From: Dasypus novemcinctus
Lineage: Eukaryota; Chordata; Mammalia; Cingulata; Dasypodidae
Reading direction: 5' to 3'
Length of the DNA stretch: 64,000 bases
Assembly: GCF_030445035.2 (NCBI RefSeq)
Contig: NC_080676.1
Span: 18,514,940-18,578,939 of the forward strand
The notes below the pieces were generated by a model that saw only the letters and a list, made by a program, of their open reading frames with translations, searched no databases and had not been told where the DNA came from. Each line of letters begins with the position of its first letter. Positions within the stretch are counted from its first letter, which is position 1. This document shows, piece after piece, positions 46,801 to 58,361 of the stretch. Made by a program: the position numbers and the translations under genes.

Positions 46801-47331
46801 GAAATGGCAATGTACTTAGTCATCGGGCTGCTGCAACTCCAGCTTACAAAAAAGAGTGGGCAAATTCAGACCTCCAAGAATATTATTTCTTGAATCTAAA
46901 CTTCCCATTAGAATTGGACAGGTTGTGATCACTGGCAAGAATTCTGGGTACAGATTTCTGTGTTACCAATTAAGGACAAATTTTAAGTAGCTCCTTAACT
47001 GCTTAGTTCTTCTGCATGGCCAGATGTGATTTATCTAATTCATGGACTGTCCATGGGAACTCTTTGCATCTCAAGCCAGCAGTTTGCTCTCTGCTATGGA
47101 ATGTATTTCCAGGTCAGTTGCCCCCATCATCAATTAGCGTCTGTGTTCAAGGGAATGCAAACTGATTTCAGCATTATCGTAAAGCAAACATAATTAGGAA
47201 GGTAAGTATCCTGCCAAAAACTTACATAATGCACTCCCACGCCAACTAAAAACGAATTTTGGGCCTTCCATGCCAAATCTACCCCTAATTTAGCATAGGT
47301 TTAAATGGTTAATGTTATGCATACTCATTCC
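46801..47331. other. No gene; unassigned DNA
   Basis: Nothing recognised. Confidence 0.45.
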
Positions 47332-47740
47332 TTTTTTTTTTTTTTTAAGATTATTTATTTCTCTCCCCTCTCTTCATTGGCTGCTCTCTCTGTCCATTCA
47401 CTGTGTATTCTTCTGTGTCTGCTGGTATTCCCATTAGGTGACTCCAGGAACTGATCCTGGGACCTTCCAGAGTGGGAAAGGGGTGATCTTTCTCTTATGC
47501 CATCTCAGCTCCCTGGTCTGCTGCATCTCTTATTGTCTCTCCTCTGTGTCTCTTTTTGTTGCTTCACCTTGCTGCATCAGCTCTCTGCATGTGCCAGCAC
47601 TCCTGCACGGGGCAGCATTCCACATGGGCCAGCTTGCCACAAGGGCCAGCTTGCCTTTCACCAGGATGCCCTGGGTATCGAACCTTAGACCTACTTTATG
47701 GTAGACAGAAACCCAATTGCTTGAGCCACATCTGCTTCCC
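47332..47740 (-). mobile_element. DAS SINE, long form, antisense, diverged
   Basis: T(16) run at 47332-47347, AAGATTATTTATTTCTCTCC, a reversed B box (GGGTATCGAACCT), and head end GAGCCACATCTGCTTCCC. The middle differs from other long copies (CTGCATGTGCCAGCACTCCT), so probably an older or different subfamily. Confidence 0.85.
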
Positions 47741-47884
47741 TAACTTAAATTGTTTAAATTGTTTCAAAAAGTCTGCTAGCTCTGATTTCTCAGGAAAGAA
47801 TTAACAAGCTAAAGTCTCAAATGTCTGTCTCACTATACTGTGTCTATCCACTGTCTCCAAAGCCTTACAATCCAGAATGTTTTA

Positions 47885-48025
47885 ACATCTCCCTATTCAA
47901 GTTTGGCCTATAGACCAGCAGCAACCCCATCACCTGGATGCCCACATCAGACGACTGAATCAGGCTCTGCAGTTTAACAAGAGCCCCAGGAAACTGGTGT
48001 GTGCATTCAAGTTTGAAAAGCCCTC
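47885..48025 (+). mobile_element. hAT-Charlie-type DNA transposon remnant
   Basis: CCCATCACCTGGATGCCCAC, AGACGACTGAATCAGGCTCT, AGTTTAACAAGAGCCCCAGG and CAAGTTTGAAAAGCCC follow the order of a common MER1-group non-autonomous element. Exact family not settled. Confidence 0.55.
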
Positions 48026-48799
48026 CTCTCCCACACAACTGAAACTCAAAGCAGAGCAGCCTTAGAAAAACTGGGCAGTCAGTCATTTATAAGCAATCTT
48101 GACTAAGACCACAAGTAAAAGAAGATTGTGGCAACCTCAAAATGTCCCCATGTGATTCAAAGAGGTAAAAGCTGTAAACTTTCAATTTATGTAAATACAC
48201 AAAACACAAGGAAAGAAGGCTGTAGGGACTGCTTTCATTTAACCCCCCTGGGAAGGGGAGCAGAGAGGAGCATGTCCCTCAGGGTAGGTCTCAGGTTGTC
48301 CTCGTTGCCCCCAATGCTTCCTCCTGGTTCTACTCTTTTAGACTCAGAACCACAAGCCTGGGACTCAGCCTGGGACACTTAGGCTGCAAGCAGCAGGTGG
48401 TTACCCAGCGCTATGACAGGAGGGCCCTGGGTGAAAGATAGAAACTTCACTCTTCCAGGTCCACCTATTAGTAAGGAAAGGAGCAATTCAGACCTGGAAG
48501 CACCTCTCCCTGTTTTCCTCCTCCCCACTAAAGTATACAATTCAAGGATAACGTTTCTACTCCTTAAAGAGCTCCAAGTCTTCCAAGCCTACAGAGCTGG
48601 AGTAAGTGGAAACCCATCCATTGCACCTTCCTCTCCCATACCATGCTTCCTGCAAAGGAAGTTTATAGTACCAGGTCAGGTAACCCAGCAGGTCTTCCAT
48701 CCATGTGAATCAGGGTTCTCCATGACACAAAGATGAGGGTGGGGGAAGTGGGATAGTAGGGCAGAGGACTGAAGAGAGGCTCCTGGAAGTTGCTACATA
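48026..48799. other. No gene; unassigned DNA
   Basis: ORFs of 84 and 107 aa on the + strand have no recognised family; nothing else seen. Confidence 0.4.
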
Positions 48800-48930
48800 A
48801 AATGCTGATTCTTTCCTTCTACACTTAAGATTCAGGAGGTCTGAGTTTAGGCCCAGAAATTTGCATTTTAACAAGTGCCCCAAGCAATCCTGATGTAGGA
48901 GATCCAGGCCCACACTTAAGGAAACAGTAA
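48800..48930 (+). mobile_element. hAT-Charlie-type remnant, second copy
   Basis: CCCAGAAATTTGCATTTTAA, CAAGTGCCCCAAGCAATCCT and the CACACTTAAGGAAACA end parallel the 47885-48025 element. Confidence 0.5.
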
Positions 48931-49149
48931 AATAATTGTTTTGAGGAAAAGCAGTACCACCTTTGCAAAGAAATGACTTATTCTTAAGAATCTATTTCAC
49001 TTCTTGAACTATTGTCAACTTACTGCTTGACTTCCAAATACTTTTGTAATATTCATTCATCACTGACTGAGCAACTGCTGTTTACAGGTGATTTGTCCTG
49101 TCAGCTGTTTTCCTGCTCTGTGTGGGCTAGGTGAAAGGAATGGTGTCTT

Positions 49150-49550
49150 CGGCTGCCAAGGCTGCTGTAGCAAATACCACAGACTGGGTGGCTTAAACAA
49201 CAGGACTTTTTTGTCTCATAATTTTGGAGGCTAGAAGTCCAAAACCAGGGTATCGGCAGGCCATGCTTTCTTTGAAGTCTGTAGCATTCTGGTGTTGGCA
49301 CTGCATTTCTGCCCCCATCACATGGCCCTCTCGCTCCTGTGGCTTTTACTTGTGTCCAAATTTCCTTTGCTGATAAGGATCCCCGTCATATTAGATCTAG
49401 GGCCACCTTGCTACAGTTTGGTCTCATCTCACCAGGGTCTTTGATGATCCCAATTACGAATGAGTTCACATCCACAGGACTAAGGGTCAGGACTTGGACG
49501 GGACTTGGGGGGGGAGGGGGTGACGATGATTCAATCTACCACAGGTGGAG
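49150..49550 (-). mobile_element. MLT1-like MaLR LTR, antisense
   Basis: On the plus strand: GCTGCTGTAGCAAATACCAC, GACTGGGTGGCTTAAACAAC, TTTTGGAGGCTAGAAGTCCA and the AATGAGTTCACATCCACAGG end region, the reverse of the standard MLT1 layout. Confidence 0.75.
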
Positions 49551-49699
49551 TGGTGAAGTGAGAACTATTTCTCAATTTCCTAAAAAAATGACAAATTGAC
49601 CTTCTCCAGATTTGTGAAACAGATGAACCTTAAACAACTACATTACCTAACTACAGTTACCGTAATTTACTAGTCTTTTTAAAGCGTCCTGTGCCAGCA

Positions 49700-49905
49700 A
49701 TGTGAGAAGTTCAGTTCTGAAAGCAATTTGTCAGGGTTCAAATCCTAAACGTGCTCCTTAGATTACAGGTCCACAGACAAGTAAGTATTGAGCTTCTCTG
49801 CACTTCGTTCTGCTAACAGTCAGTAAAATGGGGATAGTATACCTACCTTACCGCGGTAGAGGGACTTAAACATCTAATGGGTACAGATGACTCCATAAAT
49901 AATAC
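49700..49905 (+). mobile_element. MIR SINE
   Basis: CAGGGTTCAAATCCTAAACG (B-box region), CAGTAAAATGGGGATAGTAT, CCTACCTTACCGCGG, in MIR order. Confidence 0.7.
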
Positions 49906-50221
49906 TTACTGAAGGCTCATTCTATTTTTAGGGTAAAACCACAAAACCATTGTGAAGACACTAATTCCAAAGGCTGATTTGGAATTGTCGGTGAGAAAAA
50001 TGGATCTAAACTCCTATATTGTCATTAATTCAAGCAGCTCTGACGTATCGTAATTAGAATACTTTGTTTTGCTTGTTTTTAAGGATCCCAAACTCTTGGT
50101 TTCTGCAGGAGTTTGTCCTGCTGATGCTTATACTGGGTCGGAAGTTTCCCTCCAACTACCCAACTCTGGGGGCGCAGGGAGGCGAGCGGCGCGGGACAGG
50201 TGGCCCTGGGAGGAGGCGCGC

Positions 50222-50370
50222 GGGGTGGGGCGGTGGAGCGGGCCCCGCAGCCCCGCGGCCCCGCGGCCCAGCCCCGCCCCGCGCCGCAGGGAGGATGCCC
50301 GCGGCTGCCGGAGCGTGCGCGCCCACGTGACGGCCGCTATAAGAGCGCGGCGGGCGGACAGAAGGCTCCC
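50222..50370 (+). promoter_or_regulatory. GYG1: GYG1 core promoter
   Basis: A TATA-like TATAAGA sits at 50338-50344 within otherwise very GC-rich DNA. It is preceded at 50324-50333 by CACGTGACGG, which combines an E-box (CACGTG, USF/MYC/TFE type) with a TGACG CRE half-site. GC boxes lie at 50227-50233 (GGGGCGG) and 50272-50280 (CCCCGCCCC). The expected start site is about 25-32 bp after the TATA, near 50365-50370, giving a leader of about 100 nt. Sites are seen directly; factor binding is inferred. Confidence 0.7.
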
Positions 50371-50467
50371 GCCGCGCCTCCTCGCTGGCCGCGCTGCGTC
50401 CCGGCGCCCGGGTTCTACGAGCCACCGACCTGCGGCCGCGGCAGCCGCGCGCGCCCCCCGCGGCGTC

Positions 50468-50474
50468 ATGACAG
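50468..50474 (+). CDS. GYG1: GYG1 coding exon 1 (ATG ACA G)
   Basis: Only seven coding bases lie in the first exon: Met1, Thr2 and the first base of Asp3. The splice donor is GTACGC at 50475. The ATG has G at -3 and A at +4, an acceptable Kozak context. No ATG occurs between the inferred transcription start (about 50368) and this codon, so there is no upstream ORF in the leader. The start is fixed by the in-phase join to exon 2, which completes Asp3-Gln4. Confidence 0.93.
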
Positions 50475-53400
50475 GTACGCGCCCCGCCGCACTGCGGGCT
50501 CCGCACTGCGGGCTCGGTCCCCGGGACGTGGGGTTCCGCGCGGCCTCTCGCAGTCCCGCCGCCCGCCTTCTCCTCGCCGGGCCCTCCGTCCCCGGGGGAG
50601 CTCCCGGCCGGCCGAGGACTGTTGCAAAGTTTCCGCCTGGCCCCAGCCGGGCGGGCTCCTCCTCGCGCCAGGGTCGGCGCCGTCGCGCCCGGAGGCGGGG
50701 GACAGGGGCGGCCGCGCGGACCTCAGCCCGCCGCCGCCGCGCGCCTGCTTCCGTCTCCTCGCCCTTCCTCCTGCTCTCGCCGGAGAGGGCGGGCGCGCGG
50801 GCGCAGCAGCCGCGGCGGGGCGGGCGCGGGTAGGAAGCACGGCTGCCCCGGGGCGCCGGTCGGGGATCCTGGGGGCGCCGGGGTCGCGGGGAGCCGCCCC
50901 CCGCAGCTCCTGCGGGCCGGAGCCTGAGGGACGCGCGCGAGGCGGGGGCGGCCCAGGCCCTGCTGCCCGGCCGCCAGCCCGGGCCTTGGCGGATGCGCTG
51001 TGCCTATTTTTAGGCCTTCGGAGGCAGATTCCGCGAAGCCGGGAAGCCGGCGAGTGGGCCCCGCGCTGCGGGAGGGCCCCGGCCCCAGCCCCACTTGTTG
51101 CGAGGCGTCCCAGCTGCACGGGCGAACCAGCCGGGAGAGGCCCCCGGATAGCTGCTCTTTTCCGGGTTGTTGAGGCCAAACGCAGGGAGTCTTTCAGCGT
51201 TCTAAGTGCCAAAAAACTGCAGGTGCAACCCAGAGTTCAGCCATCGCTGGAAAGGTTAAACTTCTGCCCACCTGTCATTGGTCTCTCCCGGTCACCGGAG
51301 TAACGTTTGCTCGGTCTGGTGCTCTTACCTCACTGTGTTCCTAAGCACTTGTCTTGTCCTCTACTTGATCACGGGGGAAAAATGTCCCTACCTTCCATAC
51401 CCTTGATTTGCTTTCTGAAATCTTGAATCATAATCACCTTGTTAAAGTTTTCTCCGTGATACCCTCATTCATTATGGCCCAGATTATTAAGTGCACTTTG
51501 GGCAGACTGACTTGAAATGCTGCCATCTCTGATTGGTGGAACCAGCCTGCTGAGAGAAGCCAGTACAGAGGTGCATGGTATGTCAAGTGCCAGGTATCAC
51601 TAGTCTGAGCTTTCCTAGAGTGTGACTCGTTGGAAAGCTGGTGGCCCTCCAGGGATGGGGCATGCCAGTCTTTCTCCTACCTAAAAGTCCAGCGCCCCTG
51701 GGGGAGGGTCATTCATTATGTGTGAAGATGCCTCTCAGGTCAGAGGCTGGGGGAGATGCACTGGCCCACTGGACAAGCTACAGTGTCCCTTCACTTCTTC
51801 CTGTGGAATCTCCACCAGCCCCCAGGTTGGAGAATGAGGAAACTCAAGACAGAAAGCATTGCTTCATGACAAAATGTCCCAACTCCCTCGCTGGACAACT
51901 GTCCCAAGTGACGCCTTCCAGAGCTTGAGCCTAAATGTCTTGTACATTTGGATGCCCACCTGCTTGCTGCTGTTAAAATCTACTCATGCCAGGGCATGCC
52001 CCAAAGTCGTCCCAGGGAAGCACTGGAGAAATCCAAAAGGCGGGCTAAGCTGGTGGTCTTGGGAAGATGGGAGCTTGTTCAGTAGAAAGAAGAGTCCAGG
52101 TACCTTCTCTGTGATTATTAGAGATTGAGTAGGGGGGTATTGCTTGCTTCTCCAGGGACGAGAAGGCAGGTTTATTAGTGCTTGTGGAATGGTCCCTAAA
52201 TCCATTTTACAGCATTTTGTCACTAGTTAGATAGAAACATCAGAGGGAAGACCTCTCTGAGGAGGTGAACTTTGAGCAGAGACTCAAAGTGACTCTTGAG
52301 GGGTGGTGAGACAGGGGATCTTTTACTCCAGGTTGAGGAAACGGCAGGTATAAAAGCCTGAGGATTGACAGAAACAGAAACCCCAGAATCAAGAATTCTG
52401 CTCTGCTGTCAGACCATCTCAATTCAGGCTGACAGTTGTATTAGCACATGGCTGAAAAGGTGTCTACAGCACCTTTTAGGAAAAACAGAAACTGCACTCC
52501 TTGATTTCTTCATTACCACCTGTTAATTGCCTGAGGGTCACCAGCTGGGTGTTAAGCTACTATTAGGTCTGAGAATTTAGCGTGTCTGGGACTCTAAAAT
52601 GGATTTAATTTTTATAGCCCATTCAGCCTCTTGAAGGTTGCCAGAGATGATCCTACTAAAGAACAGTCTTGAACCATTCTTAACAAAGCAGCTGTTCCTT
52701 TCTTAATAGAGCAAGTTGATTTCAGAGGACCTGATTTTACCTGATTACTTTTTGAAAGGGGTGTTGGGCTGGCTTTTTCCAAGTGGTAGGATATTGTAAT
52801 GAGTGTGGGCGTTTTTCTTTGTGTTAAGACCAGGCCTTTGTGACGCTGACCACAAACGATGCCTATGCCAAAGGAGCCCTGGTCCTGGGCTCGTCTCTGA
52901 AACAGCACAGGACCACCAGGAGGCTGGCCGTGCTTGCTACACCGCAGGTGTCCGACTCCATGAGGTGAGAACCTTGCTGTCCCCCCACTGGTGGAGCTGA
53001 CACCAGCAGACTTTGAGGCGTAGACTTTTCAGGGATTTGAGCGCTGAGCGGAGAGAGAGGACAGTTGCTGAGTGAAGGATTCCTGGGTCTGAAACCTCTT
53101 TCTAGCCTTTGGAAGACATTCCACCCAAGGTGTGCAGCCCTGTTCCGGGAGGTGTGGTTATGACCCCACCCTCTTCCTGATTCCATCTAGGAATGGAAGA
53201 AGGAAGACTCTCCCTAAGCCCTGGCTCTAGGTGACCTGCCAGGAAGGTTTCGGTCCAGGCCTTTCCTGATTGAGTACAGCTTTGTGGTCACACCTGACTA
53301 GCAGTTCTCGAATATAAAGCTATCCTCACAGGATCCTGTGCTACTTTGTTTCCTGTTTTAAACTAGGGAAAATCCTTAAGTGTCTTGGAAAGAAAAGTAG

Positions 53401-55440
53401 CAGTTTTCTCCATGGCCTTGTGACATTTGGAACCTAATGGCCTTATTTACCATACTGGGGACTGGTGTCTAAAGGGTTTGCTGAACCTAGGGTTGTGCTA
53501 GGGGACAAACTGCTGGTTGATGAGTTTCGTACACCTTGATTTGCTAGAATTAGTATTTTGAAGGCTCTGGACTACCAAGTTTCTAATATTAACTTTAAAA
53601 AGTAACAAGTCACACTAGCAGCTCTGTATTGTGTTTATTTTTGTTCCACTAGCCCTCTTGGAAACTGAAAATAGCCCTTTCGTTGCTTCACCACCTCCCC
53701 CTCCCCACAAATAAGTACATGCCGAGGGCCCCTGAAAAGGGGGAGCATTATATATACATACCTACATCACTCACACTAACAACCTTGTTTCTAAAGGGTA
53801 ATTTAGAAGGATGCCAAAAAGGCTGCTTCCTAATGCATACCTTCTAATTTGTAGTCTTTTATTAAGGCTGTATGTAAGAAGCCAGATCTAGTCTTAGAGA
53901 TTTTCTTCCCTGATTTACTGTGGTAAGTGGTGCTACTGTCTATTCTCAAAAAGATTGAGTTTACTAGGTGAGCTAGAGTATTTTTTGCACAGCTTTGGAG
54001 ACAGACAATACCACTTTTGTTCTGTATATCTGATATTGTTGTAAACTTTCAATGCAGATCTGTCTTTATCACAGTTTTCTTTGCGCCAAATCGAGTGTCT
54101 TAAGTAAGTCCAGCCCACCACTAACCTACCTCAAGAACTTTCTGAAATAAAGCTTCAGTGGGTTTTGGTCACAGAGACATATTGTATCTCACAGACCAAA
54201 GTGAGTGTCTTTCATTATGTCCGTGCAGAGTGCTAAATACATAATAAATGCTTTTGAATTGCATTCTAAATAATGGCAACCAAATAACTGAGCCCTTAAA
54301 CTTTTTTTTGGTAAACACAACTTCAGGCAGTTTTTGGTCAACTGCTTTAGCAAAAGTCATTAGGTAATAGACTTCCTTGTAGATATATGCATGTTACTCA
54401 GCATCGTTTGTCAAAATAAGCAGTAGGCAGTAAAAATTAATCCTAATAAAATAGCACTTATAAATACATAGGCTGTTGCAAAAATGTACTTTCTTACTAA
54501 ATGTCAGTTCCATTTTTACAAGCTATTTCCACACTCTGCTGCTTATGCAGTAGTATACCATAAACTAGAAAATATGAAAGTTCTCTGGTAGTGTTTTAAG
54601 ACAAGCGGTTTTCACCCTCACCATGAACAGTTCTTATATTTAATGAATGTGAAGATAAACACAATTTGTCCTGAAGTAAATTAGGACATGTATAAAGGAT
54701 TGTACTCTGCCACAGTAGCAGATTGTTCTAGTAATTAGAGGATGGATAGGGTAATAGATTGGTCACTTGTTCTGAAAAGATGCTAAGTTAAGCACTGTTT
54801 TCTGCATTTTATTTTGACAGAAAAGTGTTGGAGACCGTCTTTGATGACGTCATCATGGTCGATGTCCTGGACAGTGGCGATTCTGCTCATCTAACCTTAA
54901 TGAAGAGGCCTGAGCTGGGCGTCACGTTAACAAAACTCCACTGCTGGTCCCTTACACAGTATTCGAAATGCGTGTTCATGGATGCAGATACTTTGGTGAG
55001 TATGGCTTTGGGAGCTGAAAAAAAGGCCCCTAGTAATGGAGACCTGTTCAGTGTTGGGGGAATGCTCTCAAGACTTGCCAGTTCAGTTCAGATAAAACTG
55101 CTCTTATCGAGATCCGGGTCCTGGCGGCCAGCAGGCGCAGGCCACCTTAGGGCTGTCAGCTGAAGAGTTAAGACCAGCACCAGATTGCATTTTTTGCATT
55201 AGATAACTTAGCAAGAATTTAAGAAGGGTTTGCTGCAGCAGAACATTTCTCTAATGGTTTTCTCCCCTTTGAATCAGGTCCTAGCAAATATTGATGATCT
55301 TTTTGAGAGAGAAGAATTGTCAGCAGCGCCAGACCCCGGGTGGCCCGACTGCTTCAATTCTGGAGTTTTTGTTTACCAACCCTCCGTGGAAACGTACAAT
55401 CAGCTGTTGCACCTTGCTTCCGAGCAAGGTAGTTTTGATG
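50468..55440 (+). CDS. GYG1: Glycogenin-1, 5' four coding exons (gene runs out of window)
   Basis: Glycogenin-1 is the cytosolic self-glucosylating GT8 glycosyltransferase that primes glycogen synthesis: it uses UDP-glucose to build a short glucan on its own tyrosine, which glycogen synthase then extends. Joining 50468-50474, 52829-52964, 54821-54995 and 55278-55440 gives one open frame of 481 nt (160 codons plus one base). It starts [19 protein letters not shown], as in known mammalian glycogenin-1. Visible landmarks are Lys86 (in LTKLHC), the metal-binding DxD at Asp102-Ala103-Asp104, and the conserved [17 protein letters not shown] stretch at 125-141. Thr83, mutated in human cardiac glycogenin deficiency, is intact. 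All introns are GT-AG with matching phases (1, 2, 0, 1). The family is about 330-350 residues, so roughly the C-terminal half, including the acceptor tyrosine near residue 195 and the synthase-binding tail, is not in the window. No frameshift or stop was seen, so this looks like a functional gene. GYG2 is less likely given the near-identity to GYG1 as I know it. Confidence 0.96.
51161..52828 (+). other. Rest of GYG1 intron 1
   Basis: Non-coding. An antisense L2 remnant lies at about 52225-52365 (AGACCTCTCTGAGGAGGTGA, CTTTGAGCAGAGACTC). Nothing else recognised; the ORFs here are not glycogenin-like. Confidence 0.7.
52829..52964 (+). CDS. GYG1: GYG1 coding exon 2 (residues 3-48)
   Basis: The exon is 136 nt. 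It is preceded by a pyrimidine tract and TTAAG acceptor at 52824-52828 and followed by donor GTGAGA at 52965. It encodes the N-terminal beta strand and nucleotide-binding start of the GT8 fold ([20 protein letters not shown] at residues 7-26). It ends within the Arg48 codon (AG|A), phase 2. Intron 1 is 2354 bp. Confidence 0.96.
52965..54820 (+). other. GYG1 intron 2
   Basis: 1856 bp, GT-AG. No repeat or additional exon recognised. The T-rich run before TTTTGACAG serves the exon 3 acceptor. Confidence 0.8.
54821..54995 (+). CDS. GYG1: GYG1 coding exon 3 (residues 48-106)
   Basis: The exon is 175 nt, with acceptor TTTTGACAG ending at 54820 and donor GTGAGT at 54996. It encodes the middle of the GT8 domain, including Thr83, Lys86 and the catalytic metal-binding DAD at 102-104. 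It ends exactly at codon Leu106, phase 0. The frame stays open into intron 3, but the intron sequence does not resemble glycogenin, which supports the donor at 54996. Intron 2 is 1856 bp. Confidence 0.97.
55278..55440 (+). CDS. GYG1: GYG1 coding exon 4 (residues 107-161)
   Basis: The exon is 163 nt, with acceptor AATCAG ending at 55277 and donor GTATGT at 55441. It encodes [20 protein letters not shown] and the highly conserved [12 protein letters not shown] block, ending GSFDG with the last Gly codon split (phase 1). Intron 3 is only 282 bp. No exon 5 (expected to begin near a GDQG-type motif) was seen between 55441 and 64000. Confidence 0.96.
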
Positions 55441-56964
55441 GTATGTATCTATTATTTTAATATGCAATTAATTACTAATAATTTCTAGAGCTGCTCTGGC
55501 TCTGGGATTCAATTGCTATGGTTCCTTATGCTTGGAAAATAGCAATGAAATGAGATGTAGCACACGTTTTTAAATTGTGCTCTTACTGGAACTAGTGTTA
55601 GTACTTTTGTACATGCACCTTTTTTTCTATAGATGCTTAAAATTTACCTGCGTAGGATAGACAGGTGCGTAGGCTTTCTTTTAAATGGCCTTCCCTGTGT
55701 CTTTTAGAGTAAGATAAATGTACCATGATTATTCAAGAATTCAGAAGACTATTAGAGAACTGAAAAACGTAATGCCTATTTTTAAACCCTAGTAAACTCA
55801 AGTGTGAGAGGGTTAGACATTGCTGCTAGGAGAGAACCAGGCTCTTTAGACATAATTACATTGGAGTATGCTGTCTGGATACCAAAAGTTGCCATTGTTT
55901 CCATGGAAACTTGAAGACTAAAGCTGATAATTTGGCTCTCATCCTCTCAGGGGGGGTTAAAAAGAAGATAGAAAGTTTATGTGACTCATCTTCGTCCAGC
56001 CTCTCATTTTCTGGCAGGCTGCACATCACACAGAGTGGCATCTTCAAGTCTGAAGAGTAGAAAATTGACAAAGTCGGCATCCATTTTCCATAATGTATGA
56101 GTGTGCTGCAACTAAAGGTGTATATATAGAGAAGTTCTGTCTATGATTTAGGGCTTCACATCCTTTGGAGAATTTTGAACAAATGAATCAGTAGATATAC
56201 TTCTGTTTACAGACCATTTTCTGAAATAATACATAGTAAGCTCCTCTTCCCCCCCTTTCTTAAACAAAAACAAAAAAAAACACCAACAAAATATGCAAAA
56301 ACAGTGCCTATGCAAAGGCAGTTCTTTTTACATGTTGATTGATCTTTTGCATAAAGAGAAGACCCACTGTGTGCAGGAATAAGGGCGTACACTAAGAAGT
56401 GTTCCCAACAGTGACTCATTATCAGATACTTGACATCGTGACAAAAGAACAGGCAGGGAACATGGGCACAGGCCAGAGGCTGAGCTCTGTAGCAGGGACT
56501 TCTTTCCTCTCACCTCTCCCTCCAAAACCAAATCTGAGATTTGCAGTGTATAAATCATTTGGAATGAACAGAAACAGTTCCTTAGGAACAGAAACAGTCC
56601 TAAGATACAATGCTTAGCCCTGGGTACAGATATGGGAATTCATTGCCCCTAACTAGTTACAAAGTTCAAAATCAAAATCTCCAATCTAAACCATTTCAGT
56701 GAAACGATGAAATCTTAAAGTTTGTTAGATTGCTGAAGTTAAAAGATTGGAAGTGTAAAATGTTTAAATTAAAAGGTTAGGAGTTTAAAATGTTTAAATT
56801 CTATATAAAGCTGAGATTGGGTTTTTGTTGCTGTTCACAAAAATTTAATTCTGTTTAGTCATTTGGCTGAGGATTTGGAATTTGCAGCTATTTAAAATGT
56901 CATAGAAAAGAATAAGGAAGTTTAAAGCTCAACCTTGTTTCACTGTTTGACTAGTTTGTGCTTT

Positions 56965-57160
56965 ATACCAGTTGCTTTCAACTAGAGGTGATTTTGCCCC
57001 CCAAGAGGCATTTAGCAGCATCTGGAGACATTTTTGATTGTCACGACCAGGCGCTGCTACTGGCATCTGGTGCGTGGAGGCTACAGGTGCTTCTGCGCAT
57101 CCTATATTGCTCAGGACAACCCCTCCCTGCCCCCAAAAAAGAATCTCTCATCCTGCCTAT
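56965..57160 (+). mobile_element. MER5A-like hAT-Charlie element
   Basis: GTGATTTTGCCCCCCAAGAG, CATCTGGAGACATTTTTGAT, TGCTACTGGCATCTGGTGCG, CTCAGGACAACCCCTCCCTG: the MER5A order and length. Confidence 0.82.
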
Positions 57161-58361
57161 TGCCAAGGCCTTTACATGATTTCAGACGTGAGCAAGAATT
57201 TCGGAACCTTAATGAAAAGTAGCTTCTCACAAAAAGACATTTTAAGCAACCTTAAGAAAATTATAGTGCTTTGACTGTTGACCGTGGTCAGGGCCGGCGG
57301 TTAACGTCTTCACTTCTCTCCAGTTTTTAGCTCCTACTGTTTTTCTTTCACATAAGGAATAAAAGCTGTAGAAGTATTTGAGGTCAAAACATGCATTCTT
57401 TTTCCCTATTGCTTATACTACATTACGTTTGCATAAAAAGAAGCTCAGTGTCTTTTTAGCAGAAGTCCACTGTTCACCTTCCCGTCAGAGTGTCGTTTTC
57501 TTCACCTTCTCTTGTTGAATTTGAAGGAAGTAAATGTAATCCTGCCAGAAATTTGCTGTAACGCTTCTCAGCCTCAGTAAATGAACCACATTCGAAAGTG
57601 GATCTTACAGGCAGCCGGCTGCCTGAAATCCACATGATTTTAATCCTGTAAAAAGAATACAGTTTCTAACCTAGGAGAGTATTGGATGCTGTTGTTGACA
57701 GATAAGAGCTTGGATACCGAAGAGTAGTGTTCTGTGGTAAATGATCCAGGTTACATTGTTAGAATATGAAACTAATTAACTGGTAGTGACCAACCTTGGT
57801 CATCTACTTTGTTCTAAGAAGCTAGAGCCACTAGAGCTGTTGATAAAGCCATTGTTTAGAAGCCTGAATGTAAGTGTGAAAAGTGCTTAACTAGAAAGCA
57901 TTTTCTGCTTTTTCTGCCAGAATCTGAAACCACTGAACAATTCTCTCTGTGTCAGCTAGAGTATCTCATTTCAGCAGAAGGGTTTTCAGGCTCTGGCCTT
58001 CCTGTAAGATATCTCATTTACTGGCTAGTTGGTGGCAATGGATTGCATTTTCCCTGTTAATAGAAATCCTTAGTTGAAGGAGTTAAAAATTCAGCTTTAC
58101 AGATGGGGATGTACAGTTAGTTTTCAATACGTTCCTTAAATTCAGCGGAACAACCAATTAGCAGCTCTTAAATGAAAGGTTGATTTCACTTGAAATATAT
58201 GTTAAGATTTACTCAGCAACGAAAGCTTTTTCCATTCCTTGGGATCCTTCTCTCTGGAGGGTTTTGCTGTTCCACTTAAATCAATACCTGTAGGTAAAGA
58301 TATAAAGACTTGCTGGACTATACCTAATATTAACAAAATATTTTCTTATGAGCTATATGTC

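Larger units (their letters stand above)
50160..51160. other. CpG island over the GYG1 promoter, exon 1 and start of intron 1
   Basis: About 1 kb of very high G+C with dense CpG begins near 50160 and fades after about 51150. It contrasts sharply with the AT-rich flanks. It covers the core promoter, leader, exon 1 and about 690 bp of intron 1. It produces long open frames on both strands that are not believed to be coding. Confidence 0.9.

Noticed and set aside
50069-51303. Long overlapping ORFs on both strands (up to 367 aa +, 248 aa -)
   Set aside because: They lie in the GYG1 CpG island. High G+C removes stop codons, the predicted proteins are Arg/Ala/Pro/Gly-rich with no domain, and they overlap the promoter, leader and intron 1.
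54825-55163. 112-aa ORF running from GYG1 exon 3 into intron 3
   Set aside because: The exon 3 part is real, but after 54995 (GTGAGT donor) the translation stops resembling glycogenin, while exon 4 joins in phase.
57034-57170. A GACCAGG sequence that might begin GYG1 exon 5
   Set aside because: It lies inside a MER5A-like element and does not encode the conserved GDQG...W region expected next.
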